Below are positions 12,932 to 23,910 of a stretch of 64,000 nt of DNA, one piece after another; the first letter of the stretch is position 1, and each line of letters starts with the position of its first letter. The notes under the pieces are model-generated. The model ran no database searches. It had not been told where the DNA came from and saw only the letters and a program-made list of their open reading frames with translations. A program made the position numbers and the translations under genes. The stretch is from Alitta virens. Taxonomy: Eukaryota; Annelida; Polychaeta; Phyllodocida; Nereididae. The stretch covers positions 27,404,177-27,468,176 of the forward strand of contig OW028585.1 of the NCBI GenBank assembly GCA_932294295.1, read 5' to 3'.

Positions 12932-12934
<3 letters not shown>

Positions 12935-14399
12935 CAAGGATATTCAACTGCATATTAAATACAAACCAATTGATATGAATTGGCAGTACTGAATACCACT
13001 CTGAGTTAGGTCCTTTTAAATCAAGTTTCGAAAGTATGTGTTAAGGTATTTTGGGGAGACTGACTTTATGTCTGATATTTTTGTACCAGATAGGGCTGAT
13101 CAGGTCAGGCAAGTGCCAAGGCAATTAGGCAAATGATGAAGCAACCATCCAACTTGGGCTGGATTCGAACCCAGGACCCAGTGGTTGGCAGCTCAGTGCA
13201 TTATCACTGAGGAAGGCTCCAGCTCTAGTATGGCCATTAATTTTTATGTTAGAGATTTTGGCTTTATCCTTTGGAAGAAACTGAAATTCAATTAATAGTC
13301 CAGTAGCCACCTCCCTAAATTCCAGTTTTTGTGCCCCCGGCTGTTATATAAACAATAGTGTACTCATTTGAAAGCTTAGAACATGAACTTTCCATTTTTG
13401 TGGGGTGTCATGTTCAGATCAGTCGTCTAACATCACCATATTAGGTCAAAGGTGACAATGTCCATATTTAGAATCTCATAATCAATTACTTGATATTTGC
13501 CATCAGTCAGTGGGTTCTTGCCATATTTTCACCAAAGTTGGTACAGTTTTCCTCAGTAAAGTCTTTCTGTGGAAAATGAAGAAAAATAATGTGAATGGTA
13601 TACTACTAATAATACACTTAATAAAATTCACAAAGGATACAAATGTAGAGCGCCGTGACATTGTATTAGAATGATCACCTTGTAATCGTGTGCATGTCTG
13701 TTGACACATGATTAAAATGTGTGTAGAACATGCATACAACGTGAGTAGAACATGCGTAGAATGTACGTAGAACGTACGTAGAAAGTATGTAGAAAGTACG
13801 TAGAACGCTCGCTGACTGACTCCCGCGCAAGTTACGTAACTGATATATTAATAGTTCACTCTTGCAACATCTGCCAACATTTTGAACATGTTTAAATTTT
13901 TTCCCTCTCCACGTATGGTCACGGATGATTTAGCTCTATCAGGAGCGTCCTACGGATTAGCAAGAGTATCCTTGAAATGCTCGCCGAGTGAACTATGTAT
14001 GGCCAAGGATGAGCAAGAGTAAAAATATTTTTTCTCATATGTGACAGTGTGAACGCCCCTTAAGTCAACTTAAGCCAATTAACTTTACATTCATAAGACA
14101 CTGAGGGACTCTTGGTCAAAAGGGGTAGCTGCCTGCGCAAGACCTCTGTGATGTCATAAATGCACTCAATGACCTGCTTGTCTGATTACATCATCAAACA
14201 AAGGTTTGTAGCTCTGCCTGTTGGCTCAAAAGTTGCCCATTGAGTAGCTGGGTCTCTGGTTCCCTGAGTTAAGAAACACTCAAGTTGGGTCTGGCGAAGT
14301 CTGTGATCTGATTGATTGGTACCTAGCAATCACACATTGCGACGTCACCTTCCGATTGACAGACCTGACTTGTCTCCTCACTTGAGACAGGAACCAGTC
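12932..14399. other. Noncoding region with SINE and short tandem repeat
   Basis: It holds a reverse-strand family-2 SINE (about 13055-13230, B box in GGATTCGAACCC read on plus) and a short tandem array of ACGTAGAA-like words at about 13724-13812. Otherwise there is no recognisable feature. Confidence 0.6.
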
Positions 14400-14401
14400 A
14401 G

Positions 14402-14596
14402 AGCTTGTTGGCCGAGTGGTTCAACCAGTTACATTGGCAATCTCTGCTGAAAGACCAAGGTTCGAATCCTGGTCCAGGCACTCTTCATGGTCTACATCTG
14501 CGCTTGATGTTGTTTGTATGGGACATACAATTGCTGTGCCTTGTACTTGGTGTCTATTTTGGGACAAGTAAATGATCTTACCCATGGGGTAAATTC
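14402..14596 (+). repeat. tRNA-Leu-like SINE (family 3), truncated
   Basis: The head GTTGGCCGAGTGGTTCAA (A box) and GGTTCGAATCC (B box) resemble a tRNA-Leu/Ser-type promoter. The body matches other family-3 copies up to the CCATGGGGTAAA word. It is cut off at the boundary of the TIR-like element that follows. Family-3 copies also occur at 15175-15390, 33040-33215, 38515-38895, 51790-52075, 56460-56745 and 56990-57265, and inverted at 34905-35050, 40670-40840, 54040-54235 and 55370-55510. Confidence 0.7.
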
Positions 14597-15160
14597 AGGG
14601 GCGTCAATTTCTAGTGAAGGATTGGGGGATGCCGGCCTACTTAGTCGGTTGCATTATGCCTTTCCCTCAAACAAATGTCCTCGGTCAACACGCACACATG
14701 TCATAGGGTTAAGTAATGATCAATGGCAAACTTTTTTTTGGAGTTTTTAATACAACCTTGTCACATGGCAGCCATGTTGCAATTTTTGCCTCATTGACCT
14801 TTCTTTGCACTCAGATATATTATTGTGACATCATCAGTAGACAATGGCCATGGTGAGGTCACGGGTGTAAGAACAATAGAGAAGTAATGATGTCCAAATA
14901 TATGTCAGGTCAATGAGGCAAAAATGCCAAAATGACTGCCATGCGAAAAGGGTGTATAAGTACTGATATGTGAAATGAAGCTTACACCGAAGCACTAATG
15001 TCTCAAATCAAAAGTGTGAAGGAAAAAAAAGGTAATTTTTAAGTGATTTTATTCGCAGGGGGGGGGGGGGGTGATTGCATTGATCACTCTATGCTCCCCT
15101 GCCCAAGAAGTGGGGAGTATATATCCTCCCTATCCTCTCCTGTATTGACACCCCCGGTGG
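14597..15160. mobile_element. Possible TIR DNA element, non-autonomous
   Basis: The left end AGGGGCGTCAATTTCTAG and the reverse complement of the right end (GGGGGTGTCAATACAGGAG) are similar inverted termini of roughly 20 bp. It also contains a G-run at 15058-15071. No transposase is seen. Family and exact ends are unsure. Confidence 0.4.
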
Positions 15161-15174
15161 ACATGGGAGAATCC

Positions 15175-15390
15175 TAATTCCTACAGGGTACTCTCCATGA
15201 CCTAACGTCCCAGTTGGCTGTTGATCAAATAAGACATTAAGATGGAGGTGCCTTGTTCTCACATTTATGCTGAGGCAAGTAAAATACCTAACCATAGGGT
15301 AAATGTGTAACACTTCAAGTCTTTTCATAGCATCATTATTCCTGCCTCTGGTAGCTGGTCATGTAAGCTGGCTAAGCTTCAGACCAGTGA
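15175..15390 (+). repeat. Family-3 SINE 3' portion
   Basis: It matches the conserved SINE body and 3' end (CTGCCTCTGGTAGCTGGTC, then CTAAGCTTCAGACC). It lies about 120 bp upstream of the PAN-SRCR gene start. Confidence 0.65.
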
Positions 15391-15511
15391 GCCATCGAAA
15401 CATACACACCTCACATTTGCAATTGATTTGTTTCTGTCACCGTTAGCCACTAACATCTCAAATTGATTGTCCCTCATTCATGATGAGTCACTTGGTTGAC
15501 GTTATTCAAAC

Positions 15512-15812
15512 ATGGTACTGACATACCTGACATACTTCATTGTTATGCTTAATGTATTTTCAGCATTTCACGGATATATCTTCAATATCGAGGAAAATAA
15601 AAAAGTATCAGAAGATCAAGACTTCTTGTATACCTTTTACTGCAGTAAGCTCCAATGCATGGCACAATGTCTCGGTCATGAAAATTGTGGAGTAGCCAAC
15701 TTCGCTAGTCAAACCGGATCTTGTAAATTGTTCAACGCAAACGCCAATCAATTGGTAGGAGACCAGGGATGGACAGCCATGGTTAGACGGAAAGGCTTCA
15801 TTTATCAGAGAG
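15512..15812 (+). CDS. PAN/Apple-SRCR secreted protein, exon 1 (signal peptide + PAN)
   Basis: This exon encodes 100 residues plus one base. Residues 1-20 are a hydrophobic signal peptide (MVLTYLTYFIVMLNVFSAFH). Residues ~40-98 form a PAN/Apple-type domain with C44, C49, C53, C59 and C71 spaced as in that family (C-x4-C-x3-C-x5-C-x11-C), including CMAQCLGHENC and SCKLF. PAN modules bind protein or carbohydrate outside the cell. The exon ends at a good donor (GAG then GTATGTGA) in phase 1. The next SRCR exon at 19931 opens in the matching phase, so the join reads YQRG-NLRLVDG without a break. This start is the first Met and begins the signal peptide. The three-exon product would be ~210 aa: signal peptide, one PAN, one SRCR. 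The exon is single-copy here; no second PAN exon was found. Confidence 0.8.
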
Positions 15813-16799
15813 GTATGTGACCACACGTCATCCGGAGTGAAATGAAATTTTGACATTTTCTTTTCAGTATTTTTAATAATAATAAGGCCAATGTTAAGGT
15901 AAATTACAGCCCTATATCAGTTGTTTTATAGCTAAAATTAGCAATATTAAGCATTAAGCTTGGTTAAGTAAAATTTAGACCAAACCTTCGAGCAAACTGT
16001 GAAGTGCTGAAATGCCAAGCCTAGTATGCATTATGTATAAACCTAACAAGCAATAATGCTCATTTTATGCATCGTATGCAGTCCAGGGCAAAAAACTGAA
16101 GCAAGCCAATGTATATCAGCATGCTAACGGCACAAATTCTATAATTGCAAAAGAATGCTTGATCATTTTGTCATGAAGGCTTTTGTCCAACCTTGAAATT
16201 CTGTTTTCTGACAAAACAGTCAAACTTTAACATTTCGCGAAAATATTGTGCCTATTCACACAGCCAAAGTGTTGAACAATAGGTTTTGCCTTATTCAACA
16301 ACTTGATTCATTTTTGCATTTACCGAAGGTTTATCTCAACTTGAATAATATTTCATAGGCACAAAACAAGATAAGGTTAGCAAGGGGGAAATTTTGGGAA
16401 GGCAAGATGTTTGGAAGGCTTTTCAATGTCTAAAATTAAAATTGCTGTAAAAGATGGCCTCCGAGGAGTGCCCTTCAAAAGACTTGAGGATAAAACCATC
16501 CCTTGAACTTTTCCAATTGTTTTTGTTAAATATTAATGTGTTAAGGTTTTGGATAGTGTGCAATTATGAAAAACTAGTCGCAGTAGTTTTTGGTTTGTCC
16601 ACCCATGTAGTTCAAATTTTCTTTCCCGCTACTAACCTGTCTTTTTTTGTGCGCCCACAACATCCAACCTAGTTTACATCTGCCCTCAGACCAACCCAAA
16701 ATAAACTGAATTGTGGAGTCAAACTAAAACCGATGTTTGTCATATTTGCTATTCGGCTAATGACAACATCTTCCTGGAATGTTTAGTGTTGACTGATTT

Positions 16800-17850
16800 C
16801 ATAAGGAAACAGTATTTCAATGCAGTATGAACGCCCTTTTTACAAAAATTTCATGCATTGAAACAGTATTTAAAGGCCTGTTTACAAAGGTGTCATGCAA
16901 GGAAACAGTATTTCAATACAGCATAAAGGCCCAGTTTACAAATATTTCATGCATTGAAACAGTATTTCAAGGCTTGTTTACAAAAGTGTCATGCAAGGAA
17001 ACAGTATTTTAATGCAGTATAAACGCCCAGTTTACAAAAATTTCATGCATTGAAACAGTATTTCAAGGCCTGTTTACAAAAGTGTCATGCAAGGAAACAG
17101 TATTTTAATGCAGTATGAAAGCCCTGTATACAAAAGTGTCATGCAAGGAAACAGTATTTTAATGCAGTATGAAAGCCCTGTATACAAAAGTGTCATGCAA
17201 GGAAACAGTATTTTAGAGCGGTAAAAAAGCCCTGTTAACAAAAGTTTCATGCAAGGAAACAGTATTTCAAGGCAGTATAAAAGCCTTGACCACAAAAATG
17301 TTATGCAAGGAAACAGTATTTTAGGGCAGTATAAAAGCCTTGACTACAAAAGTGTCATGCAAGGAAACAGTATTTTAGGGCAGTATAAAAGCCTTGACTA
17401 CAAAAGTGTCATGCAAGGAAACAGTATTTTAATGCAGTATGAAAGCCCTGTATACAAAAGTGTCATGCAAGGAAACAGTATTTTAGAGCGGTAAAAAAGC
17501 CCTGTTAACAAAAGTTTCATGCAAGGAAACAGTATTTCAAGGCAGTATAAAAGCCTTGACTACAAAAGTGTTATGCAAGGAAACAGTATTTTAGGGCAGT
17601 ATAAAAGCCTTGACTACAAAAGTGTCATGCAAGGAAACAGTATTTTAATGCAGTATGAAAGCCCTGTATACAAAAATGTCATGCAAGGAAACAGTATTTT
17701 AGAGCGGTAAAAAAGCCCTGTTAACAAAAGTTTCATGCAAGGAAACAGTATTTTAGAGCAGTATAAAAGCCCTGGTAACAAAAGTGTCATGCAAGGAAAC
17801 AGTATCTCTAGGCAGTATAAAAGCCCTTTTTATGAAAGTTTCAAGCATTC
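16800..17850. repeat. 54-bp minisatellite (~19 units) with higher-order structure
   Basis: The core ATGCAAGGAAACAGTATTTT recurs every 54 bp (for example 17141, 17195 and 17249). Because 54 is a multiple of three, long ORFs with an 18-residue period (starting MQGNSI) appear; they are by-products. Unit variants recur in the same order in two blocks (about 17249-17490 and 17519-17710), which indicates duplication of multi-unit blocks. It lies inside the intron of the PAN-SRCR gene and is absent from copy 1. Confidence 0.9.
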
Positions 17851-18490
17851 TGTTACCAAAAGAGAGTTTTTGCTGCAAGCATACTGATACACATTGGCTT
17901 GCCTCAGGAGTGTAATTGTTTAATATACAGAGGCTAGTGTGTTTTATCATTGCCCTAATTATAAGGGTTACTGTTTTACTTATCTTATTTGCAATAATAA
18001 TTGAAAAGCTTAAAAAATTGCGATTAATATAGCGCAATGAAACTTGAAAAAGTGGTCAATCCGGTCGATAACTATATTTAGTCCAACAACAGTGTCACCA
18101 ATTTTTTTCTTTATTATGCTTCACCATGGTGATCCAATTAGGCATTAGCTGCAAATCAATTAACAAACTTTCTTTTCAGTTTTGTATTCATTATTAATCT
18201 AACTAAGCTTGACTGTTGATCAATGTCATTGATTAATGTGAAATACCTTGAAAAAGAGTTGATGGTCCATTGTTAAATATAAAGTGTCTGGCAAATTTAT
18301 TTACCACAAATGATGGTGCCTTATTGATATGTTGACAACTTAATAGAGTTTAACGACAAAGAAAACCACAACAATAATTTATTGACAAAACTGCTTGAAT
18401 GCTTGTTAGTGTAAATATAATTTAATTTTGAGGGATTTTTCATGATAATCATTCACCAAAGTTTCCCTCACTTTAACATAGCAAATCAAT

Positions 18491-19128
18491 GTAGTGATGC
18501 AGACCGGACCGGACCGGGTGGGGGTGGTCCAGGACCGCTAAAATGGAGGTGGTACAATTCCGGTCCAGGAGAAAGGGGTACGCTACTCAGCGTGGACTGG
18601 TCTGGTCCGCATCGCCAGTATACAGTTAGTTATTTGTTACTAAGAGGTGTCATTATAGCCTAAAAAGTAAGGCTGAATTGTGTTTATTACATTTCTGTCA
18701 AAATTATACTCCTCCATGATTTTTATCAGAAAATACAGTAAAAAATCAGGTATATTTATATATATAGGAAAAATTACGTAAGATTTAAGATTAACATGAC
18801 AATGATGATGACATCACTTGTTCATTAAAGTGACTTAGGTGGATTTAGATCAAATCACTTACAAATATCAAGTTATCAACTGAATTACACATTGTATGAA
18901 TCTACATATATAGCAATTGCTTAGCATATGAAAGTACATCATGATTATAGTATACTGCATGATTGAATCTGAGTAAATGAGTAGCATTGAATACAAGTGA
19001 ATGAGTATAAGAATCTCACTACTAAACATAAAATTGCAAATTAATTTAAAAAAGAAAGATCCTCAGAGGTTCCAGGCCGGTTCAGAGGTTTGTGGACTGG
19101 TCCAAAGCGGTCCGGTGCGCATCACTAC
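18491..19128. mobile_element. Non-autonomous hAT-like transposon with 8-bp TSD
   Basis: The 638-bp insert has inverted termini GTAGTGATGC and GCATCACTAC, followed inward by GC-rich CCGGACC words. It is flanked by AAATCAAT (18483-18490) and AAATCATT (19129-19136), an 8-bp target duplication with one mismatch. Copy 1 of the segment has the uninterrupted site at 1053-1060, which proves the boundaries. The 8-bp duplication points to hAT. The interior is AT-rich with no transposase. Confidence 0.88.
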
Positions 19129-19578
19129 AAATCATTTCTACCAATGGACAGTATGTACACTGTACAACATTGATTCAATTTCAGCATTAAGCAAATTTTA
19201 CAAAATTGGGGGCTCTTGAAAGTGCTGGGCCACCTCGGGGCAAGGATGGTAACACTGTGAGTGGGTTGGTTTATTGATTACGTCTGATATTTTTGCACCA
19301 GCTGCTGTTCAATTTCTGGTCGAGCCTATGTTGGATGGCTTTTACATCCTTTGTCTCAGTGCCATGGTCCCTACCTGTCCTAATTAGCCCATCAGGTGCA
19401 GAAATACAGGACGTAATCAATGAAATTATGTGAACACTTACTTAGTGAACTGGACCACAATTCATCGCATTTGGCGAAAAAGCTGTCTGTGTGACTACTG
19501 GTCAAGATGCTCATTCCATAAAATAATTAGACTGTCTGGCAGAGCGCTGTATTTATCATATGTAATTGTTAAATTAAA

Positions 19579-19868
19579 AGCAGTTGGGTGGTCTAGTGGT
19601 AAGATGTTTGCCTGCTCCTCTGAAGGATCTGTGTTCACTCCAGGCCAGGGTTACCTTTCATGAGCATCATCCCAGTAGTTTGGATGAGACATTATATTGG
19701 TGGTCCCTTGTACTCAGTGTCTTTGCTGAGGAAAGTAACAGATCCCACCCATGAGGTAAATGTGTAACATGGGTGGACTCCTCCTCTTTCTCACCTCTTT
19801 AATCAACCCTCGACAGCTGCAAGAACTTGCCTTAGAGGGCTGCATTTCCTATATCTATATATCTACTC
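19579..19868 (+). repeat. tRNA-derived SINE (family 1), shared with copy 1
   Basis: Same insertion as 2171-2450, about 60 bp upstream of SRCR exon A. The A-box region (TGGTCTAGTGGTAAGATG) and the TATC-type tail are kept. Confidence 0.75.
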
Positions 19869-19930
19869 ATCTCTACTGTAGATCAAGGCAAATTTAGGTA
19901 ATAATCAGAATTTCCATATCTTTTATACAG

Positions 19931-20076
19931 GAAACCTCAGGTTAGTTGATGGCCTGGTTATGAAGTCAGCAGGGAGAGCGGAGATGAGAAATGGGATTGA
20001 ATGGGGCACTGTTTGTGACACCAGCTTTGTAGCCACTGGCTGGCCAGAAGTGTTTTGCATAGGTATGGGATTTCAT
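19931..20076 (+). CDS. PAN/Apple-SRCR secreted protein, exon 2 (SRCR N-half)
   Basis: The 146-bp exon (acceptor TTTTATACAG, donor GTAAGT) encodes protein residues 101-149. SRCR landmarks: LRLVDGLVMKSAGRAEM, EWGTVC (C129) and GWPEVFCIGMGFH (C143). It enters in phase 1, exactly matching exon 1, and exits in phase 0, matching exon 3. It differs from the paralogue at 2517 mainly around DTSFVATGW versus DSDFSVHGW, the loop expected to be exposed. Mature protein is predicted to be extracellular. SRCR domains act in ligand recognition, including innate immunity in marine deuterostomes; the ligand here cannot be inferred. Confidence 0.87.
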
Positions 20077-20439
20077 GTAAGTATCTAGCAACAATTATCA
20101 GAATTCAGATATGACAATCACATACTAATTTATTTTTAAATGTAGAGCACCGAACAAGCAACTGTTCACACGACAGTCTCCATATGTTCAATCAAATTGT
20201 CATAAAGGAATAAGGTAACACAAAAATTGTGTGAACTCAGCACATGAATGTCTAATTATTCTGTAATTTCATTGTTAGACCTTTAATACCATTAGCCAGC
20301 ATATAGACTATAAGATAAATTGATTAACTTACTATGGATGTGTAAACGAGCAAAACATGTACATAATTGCAGCGCTGCACTGTGAGGTGACAACAAACAG
20401 TGTTAACATTTTGGGGTCTCCTCTAACGTCTGCAATTGT

Positions 20440-20635
20440 CTCTTTCATGAGCATCATCCCAGTTGGATGTCTTTCGGATGAGTTGTTAAATTAGAGTCCC
20501 TTGTACTCAGGGAGTAAATGTGATTTAGTAACATGGACTACTCCTCTCAGCTCATCAATCAACCTCAATAGCGGCAAGAACTTGCCTTAGAGGGTTGCAC
20601 TTCCCATATCTATTTATCTATCTATCTATCTACCA
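20440..20635 (+). repeat. Family-1 SINE 3' fragment with TATC tail
   Basis: It starts mid-body (TTTCATGAGCATCATCCCAG) and ends CACTTCCCATATCTATTTA followed by (TCTA)n. The head is missing. Confidence 0.7.
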
Positions 20636-21576
20636 GATTGAATGATTGCATCATCAAACAATGGTTCTTAGCTCCATCTTCCCAACAAAAGACCTCTTTC
20701 TCCGCACAGCTACATTTGGCGGCCTTACTCCAAACAATCGACTGTCACTGCAAGTTCGTAAACATTGTCATTGATTTGCACTTCAGAGAGCTATGCGACC
20801 AATGAGATAAGTATGAATACATCTGCAACTTAAGCTCCCCCTGTTGACACTGTAGTCAACTATTGATTAAATTATCTGGTAAATTTTTTTAATCATACAA
20901 TTGACACTTAATGTTAATTTGCATGAAAATCTCATGATCATAATTATCTTGATCACTTCCATCTGTGTGATAGTTAATCACAGATTCTTGTGAAGCTAAA
21001 CAAACTACTCTCAAACAAACTTCAGGATTAATGCACCGACAATATTTGATACATTTCATTAAAACTGCTCACTCAGATGACCATTTCACGAAGGGATGAA
21101 ATCGGTTGGGTATGATGTATATTTATCGGCAAGCTGAATTTTCATTAGTGCTTACAACCACTACTGCTATTTTGCATGAAGTATTTTCATGCAAAACACC
21201 ACATGAATATGCATTAGTCTAGCGGGATGTTCAAGCTCTATCCAACAACCACATCAGAAAGGACATCATTTGACTATACAATATACGTGATATGGTGCAT
21301 GCAATTATAAGCTTTATTTGAATAAAATATACAGTATAAATTCAAGATTAATAACAAAAATAAAACATTTAAAACAATGATTTGCATCCAAAAAAGAGGG
21401 TTAGAAAAAGCCCCAGATAATCAATTTGTGGCTAAATATACTATAATATCACAGATATATTTTCTATTCAGACAAATGTCTTCGCACAACTCATTTCTGA
21501 TATGAATTAATTCCATAATTTGAACACCAATTATTTGGTCACTCTCTTAAAACAGTTTTGTAGTACATTTCTTTTA

Positions 21577-22085
21577 AGCCCCCTTCACACATAGCCGGAT
21601 CACATGCCGGAGTGTCTCGGAGTAAAATTTATTTCACTCCGTGATGGTCCAGGAACAAGAGCTGAAAATGTCAAAAAAAAAAATGTTTGGCAGTGTGTAC
21701 ACGATGGCAATACGGTGTCAACAAGGAGCAACATGGTCCTTACACGGATGAATACGGTCGCTACACAGATATGTACGGTTGAAACATGGCGATGCCCGGT
21801 GCAATACAGATCGGTCCCCGGTTGGTCCTTGTACTCTCCGGCGTACATGGCGGTGAAATTTTCATGCCCAGTTGATGCCAGACTTAGCCGGAGATAACAC
21901 AAAGTTCAACACAGATAAAATTACTCTGGGACCTCCGGCACGAAAAATTTAGCATGTTTACTTTTTCCCCCAGAGGCCCACCGTGCCGGAAATAAACACG
22001 AGGTCTACGCAGTATTACCCGGAGTGTGCCGGAGTGATGCTCCGGGATGCTGCGGTGTCTAATCCGGCTATGTGTGATGGGGGCT
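21577..22085. mobile_element. Harbinger-like MITE (509 bp)
   Basis: The inverted ends are 24 bp long and differ at one position: AGCCCCCTTCACACATAG... on the left, and on the right (reversed) AGCCCCCATCACACATAG..., both reaching CCGGAT. The element is flanked by a TTA trinucleotide on each side (21574-21576 and 22086-22088). A 3-bp TWA duplication is typical of PIF/Harbinger. The inside is GC-richer than its surroundings, with repeated CCGG and ACGG words. The ~100-aa ORFs on both strands are not transposase-like. Confidence 0.8.
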
Positions 22086-22552
22086 TTACAAGTTTACTAA
22101 TATGTGACTACAATTAATCACATCATGTGGTTTTATACCATACTAATAACAGACAAATCTGAAATTTCTAGCCAATTTTTCATAGGGAAAAGTTGCCGGG
22201 ATTGGACCACATGCCATTGAGGCGGCTTAAAGGGGAAGTGCCCAGAAAGCATTTCAAATCGGCCAACGTCGTTTCTGTGTCGGCCGCTGTCATCGGTCCA
22301 ATCCTGGCAACTCTCACCTAGCTAGGGCAACACCGCACTAATGCTTATCTGTAAAAAGTCATGTGACATGAATGTTTTTTTGTAAGAATGGTGCAAGGAT
22401 ATTGTTTACACTAAATTGAGCTTCATTTGAAAATACTGCACTGAATGACCCTCTGATATTTGTGATGTCACAAGTTACCTGTCACTAATTGTTACACCCA
22501 ATGGTATTGGAGTGTAGTGGTCCAGGTGTGAGCAGAATGTTGCTCTCGCACC

Positions 22553-22880
22553 AGAGAGTGACTCTTTGGTACAATGGTTAACAATCTGGCTTTTAGTCTC
22601 AGGGACCAGAGTTCGATTCCCACTCCGGGAGAATTGTTGCAAATGGTGCCCGATGTGAGTGTACTTGTGGACCCACGTCCTGCTAGTCTGGAATAGGCTA
22701 GGTGTAACAATTGCGAGGCTCGCGGTCCAGCCTCATTGTGAGGATAATGTAGTGTAGAGTTCCTGGTATAAGCAGAATGTTGCCCTCGCACCAGAGAGTA
22801 ACTTTTTGGTACAATGGTTAATGTTCTGGCTTTTAGTCCCAGGGACCAGAGTTCGATTCCTGGTCTGGGGGAATTGTTAC
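22553..22880 (+). repeat. Two tandem tRNA-like SINE heads
   Basis: Two copies of a unit with GGTACAATGGTTAA (A-box-like) and GAGTTCGATTCC (B box), at about 22553-22640 and 22793-22880. The second is followed by the sequence found after the single unit in copy 1, so one unit was duplicated here. A reverse-strand ORF of 149 aa crossing it is an artefact. Confidence 0.6.
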
Positions 22881-23153
22881 AGTATGACATCATCCAACAA
22901 TGGGTGATGACATCACAGCTACCAAATCTCACTTTCAGCATATTTCAAGGTGTTTGCAAAGCAAAAAAGAATTTTTTTGGGTTCATAAAGGTGCATTTTT
23001 GTGATTTTTCTTGATTTCCATGCTGTTTTCTTTTTATTAATCGCATATTTACATTGGCCAAAATGATTCAGCATATACAATAAAATGCTTATGTCCAAAT
23101 TATGTATCACCTGATGTCTATGTCTTACCGTGACAACAAATTTTCTCTTCCAG

Positions 23154-23339
23154 GGGGCTCTGAATGCTACATTCATTACACAGAGAAGTGATGTGTTGCC
23201 AGCTAAGAATAGCCAGTCCATAGCTAAGCATGAACCTGGGTGCAGTACGGTAACAGCAAAAAGCATGGAACAGTGTCCTTCTGATACGGCTTTACCACAG
23301 TGCAACCATGACAAGGATGTGTGGGTCCACTGCTATTGA
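23154..23339 (+). CDS. PAN/Apple-SRCR secreted protein, exon 3 (SRCR C-half, stop)
   Basis: The last coding exon holds residues 150-210 plus TGA, with acceptor TTCTCTTCCAG and phase 0. It completes the SRCR domain with C179, C190, C199 and C209, giving six cysteines in total with C129 and C143, the group-A number. The segment KSMEQCPSD...CNHDKDVWVHC is the conserved SRCR C-terminus. The protein ends directly after it, with no membrane anchor, so secretion is the best guess. Compared with 4822-5007 the variable spots are ALNATF/VLNAKH and TALP/QAGA, while all cysteines are kept. Confidence 0.87.
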   Translation, partial: GALNATFITQRSDVLPAKNSQSIAKHEPGCSTVTAKSMEQCPSDTALPQCNHDKDVWVHCY

Positions 23340-23517
23340 CTATATTTTTTCCATGATAATGTGTTACAATACTACCAATGACTATTCAACATCATAATTA
23401 TGTTAATAAGAATTATATTATGATTACAAGTAGATAATTTGTAATGTTGCCTAATTTCATTATTCCATTATGTATTGTCAGTGTTTCCTATAACAAATTC
23501 CATGCACTTTGCTTGGC

Positions 23518-23523
23518 AATAAA
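23518..23523 (+). promoter_or_regulatory. Polyadenylation signal AATAAA, PAN-SRCR gene
   Basis: It lies 179 bp past the stop, within sequence conserved with copy 1 (signal at 5206). Confidence 0.6.
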
Positions 23524-23734
23524 ATATATCTTATGTTATCTTGTCTTATAATAAATGTATAATTATATCATCATATTTTTGGTGCCTTCTCGTGATAACT
23601 TGCATACATGCGTTCTCTCTTTTCAAGATCGAAACATATCCCTAGACATCTAGAGCATAGTAAACAACATGTAAATAAACACATTAGTGACTTTATATTC
23701 ACTTAAAATGTCATATCATCACTGTGTGTGTGTG

Positions 23735-23910
23735 ATTAGGGCTTTATGTCCTGTATTTCTGCACCTGATGGGCTAATTAGGACAGGTAGAGACCATGGCA
23801 ATAAGACGAAGGAAGAAACAGCCATCCAACTTAGGCTCGATCGAGAATCGAACCCGGGACCCAGTGGTTGAAATCCCAGAGCGCGACCTCTGAGCTAGGC
23901 CCCCGCCCTC
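23735..23910 (-). repeat. tRNA-derived SINE (family 2), reverse strand
   Basis: On the minus strand it shows a degraded tRNA head (B box GGTTCGATTC). It matches 1185-1375. It lies just downstream of the gene's AATAAA and is absent at the equivalent place in copy 1 (after 5400), so it is a copy-2 insertion. Confidence 0.65.

Larger units (their letters stand above)
15813..19930 (+). other. Intron 1 of the PAN-SRCR gene
   Basis: A 4.1-kb intron from GTATGTGA to TTTTATACAG. It carries a 54-bp minisatellite (16800-17850), the left boundary of the segmental duplication (near 17920), a hAT-like insertion (18491-19128), paired family-2 SINE fragments (19268-19420) and a family-1 SINE (19579-19868). 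The stretch 15813-16800 is featureless. No other exon recognised. Confidence 0.75.
20077..23153 (+). other. Intron 2 of the PAN-SRCR gene
   Basis: A 3.1-kb intron from GTAAGT to TTCTCTTCCAG. It contains a family-1 SINE 3' fragment (20440-20635), a duplicated block near 21.02-21.31 kb, a copy-2-specific stretch with the MITE, and two tRNA-like SINE heads. Nothing else recognised. Confidence 0.75.

Noticed and set aside
17249..17710. MQGNSI-repeat ORFs as a secreted repeat protein
   Set aside because: They are a by-product of a 54-bp minisatellite in an intron; some units contain stops and both strands are open.
21600..21902. Overlapping ~100-codon ORFs on both strands as genes
   Set aside because: They lie inside a GC-rich MITE and show no protein motif.
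22492..22941. Reverse-strand 149-codon ORF
   Set aside because: It crosses two tRNA-like SINE units; the internal repetition (NNSPG.GIELWSL) just reflects the duplicated unit.
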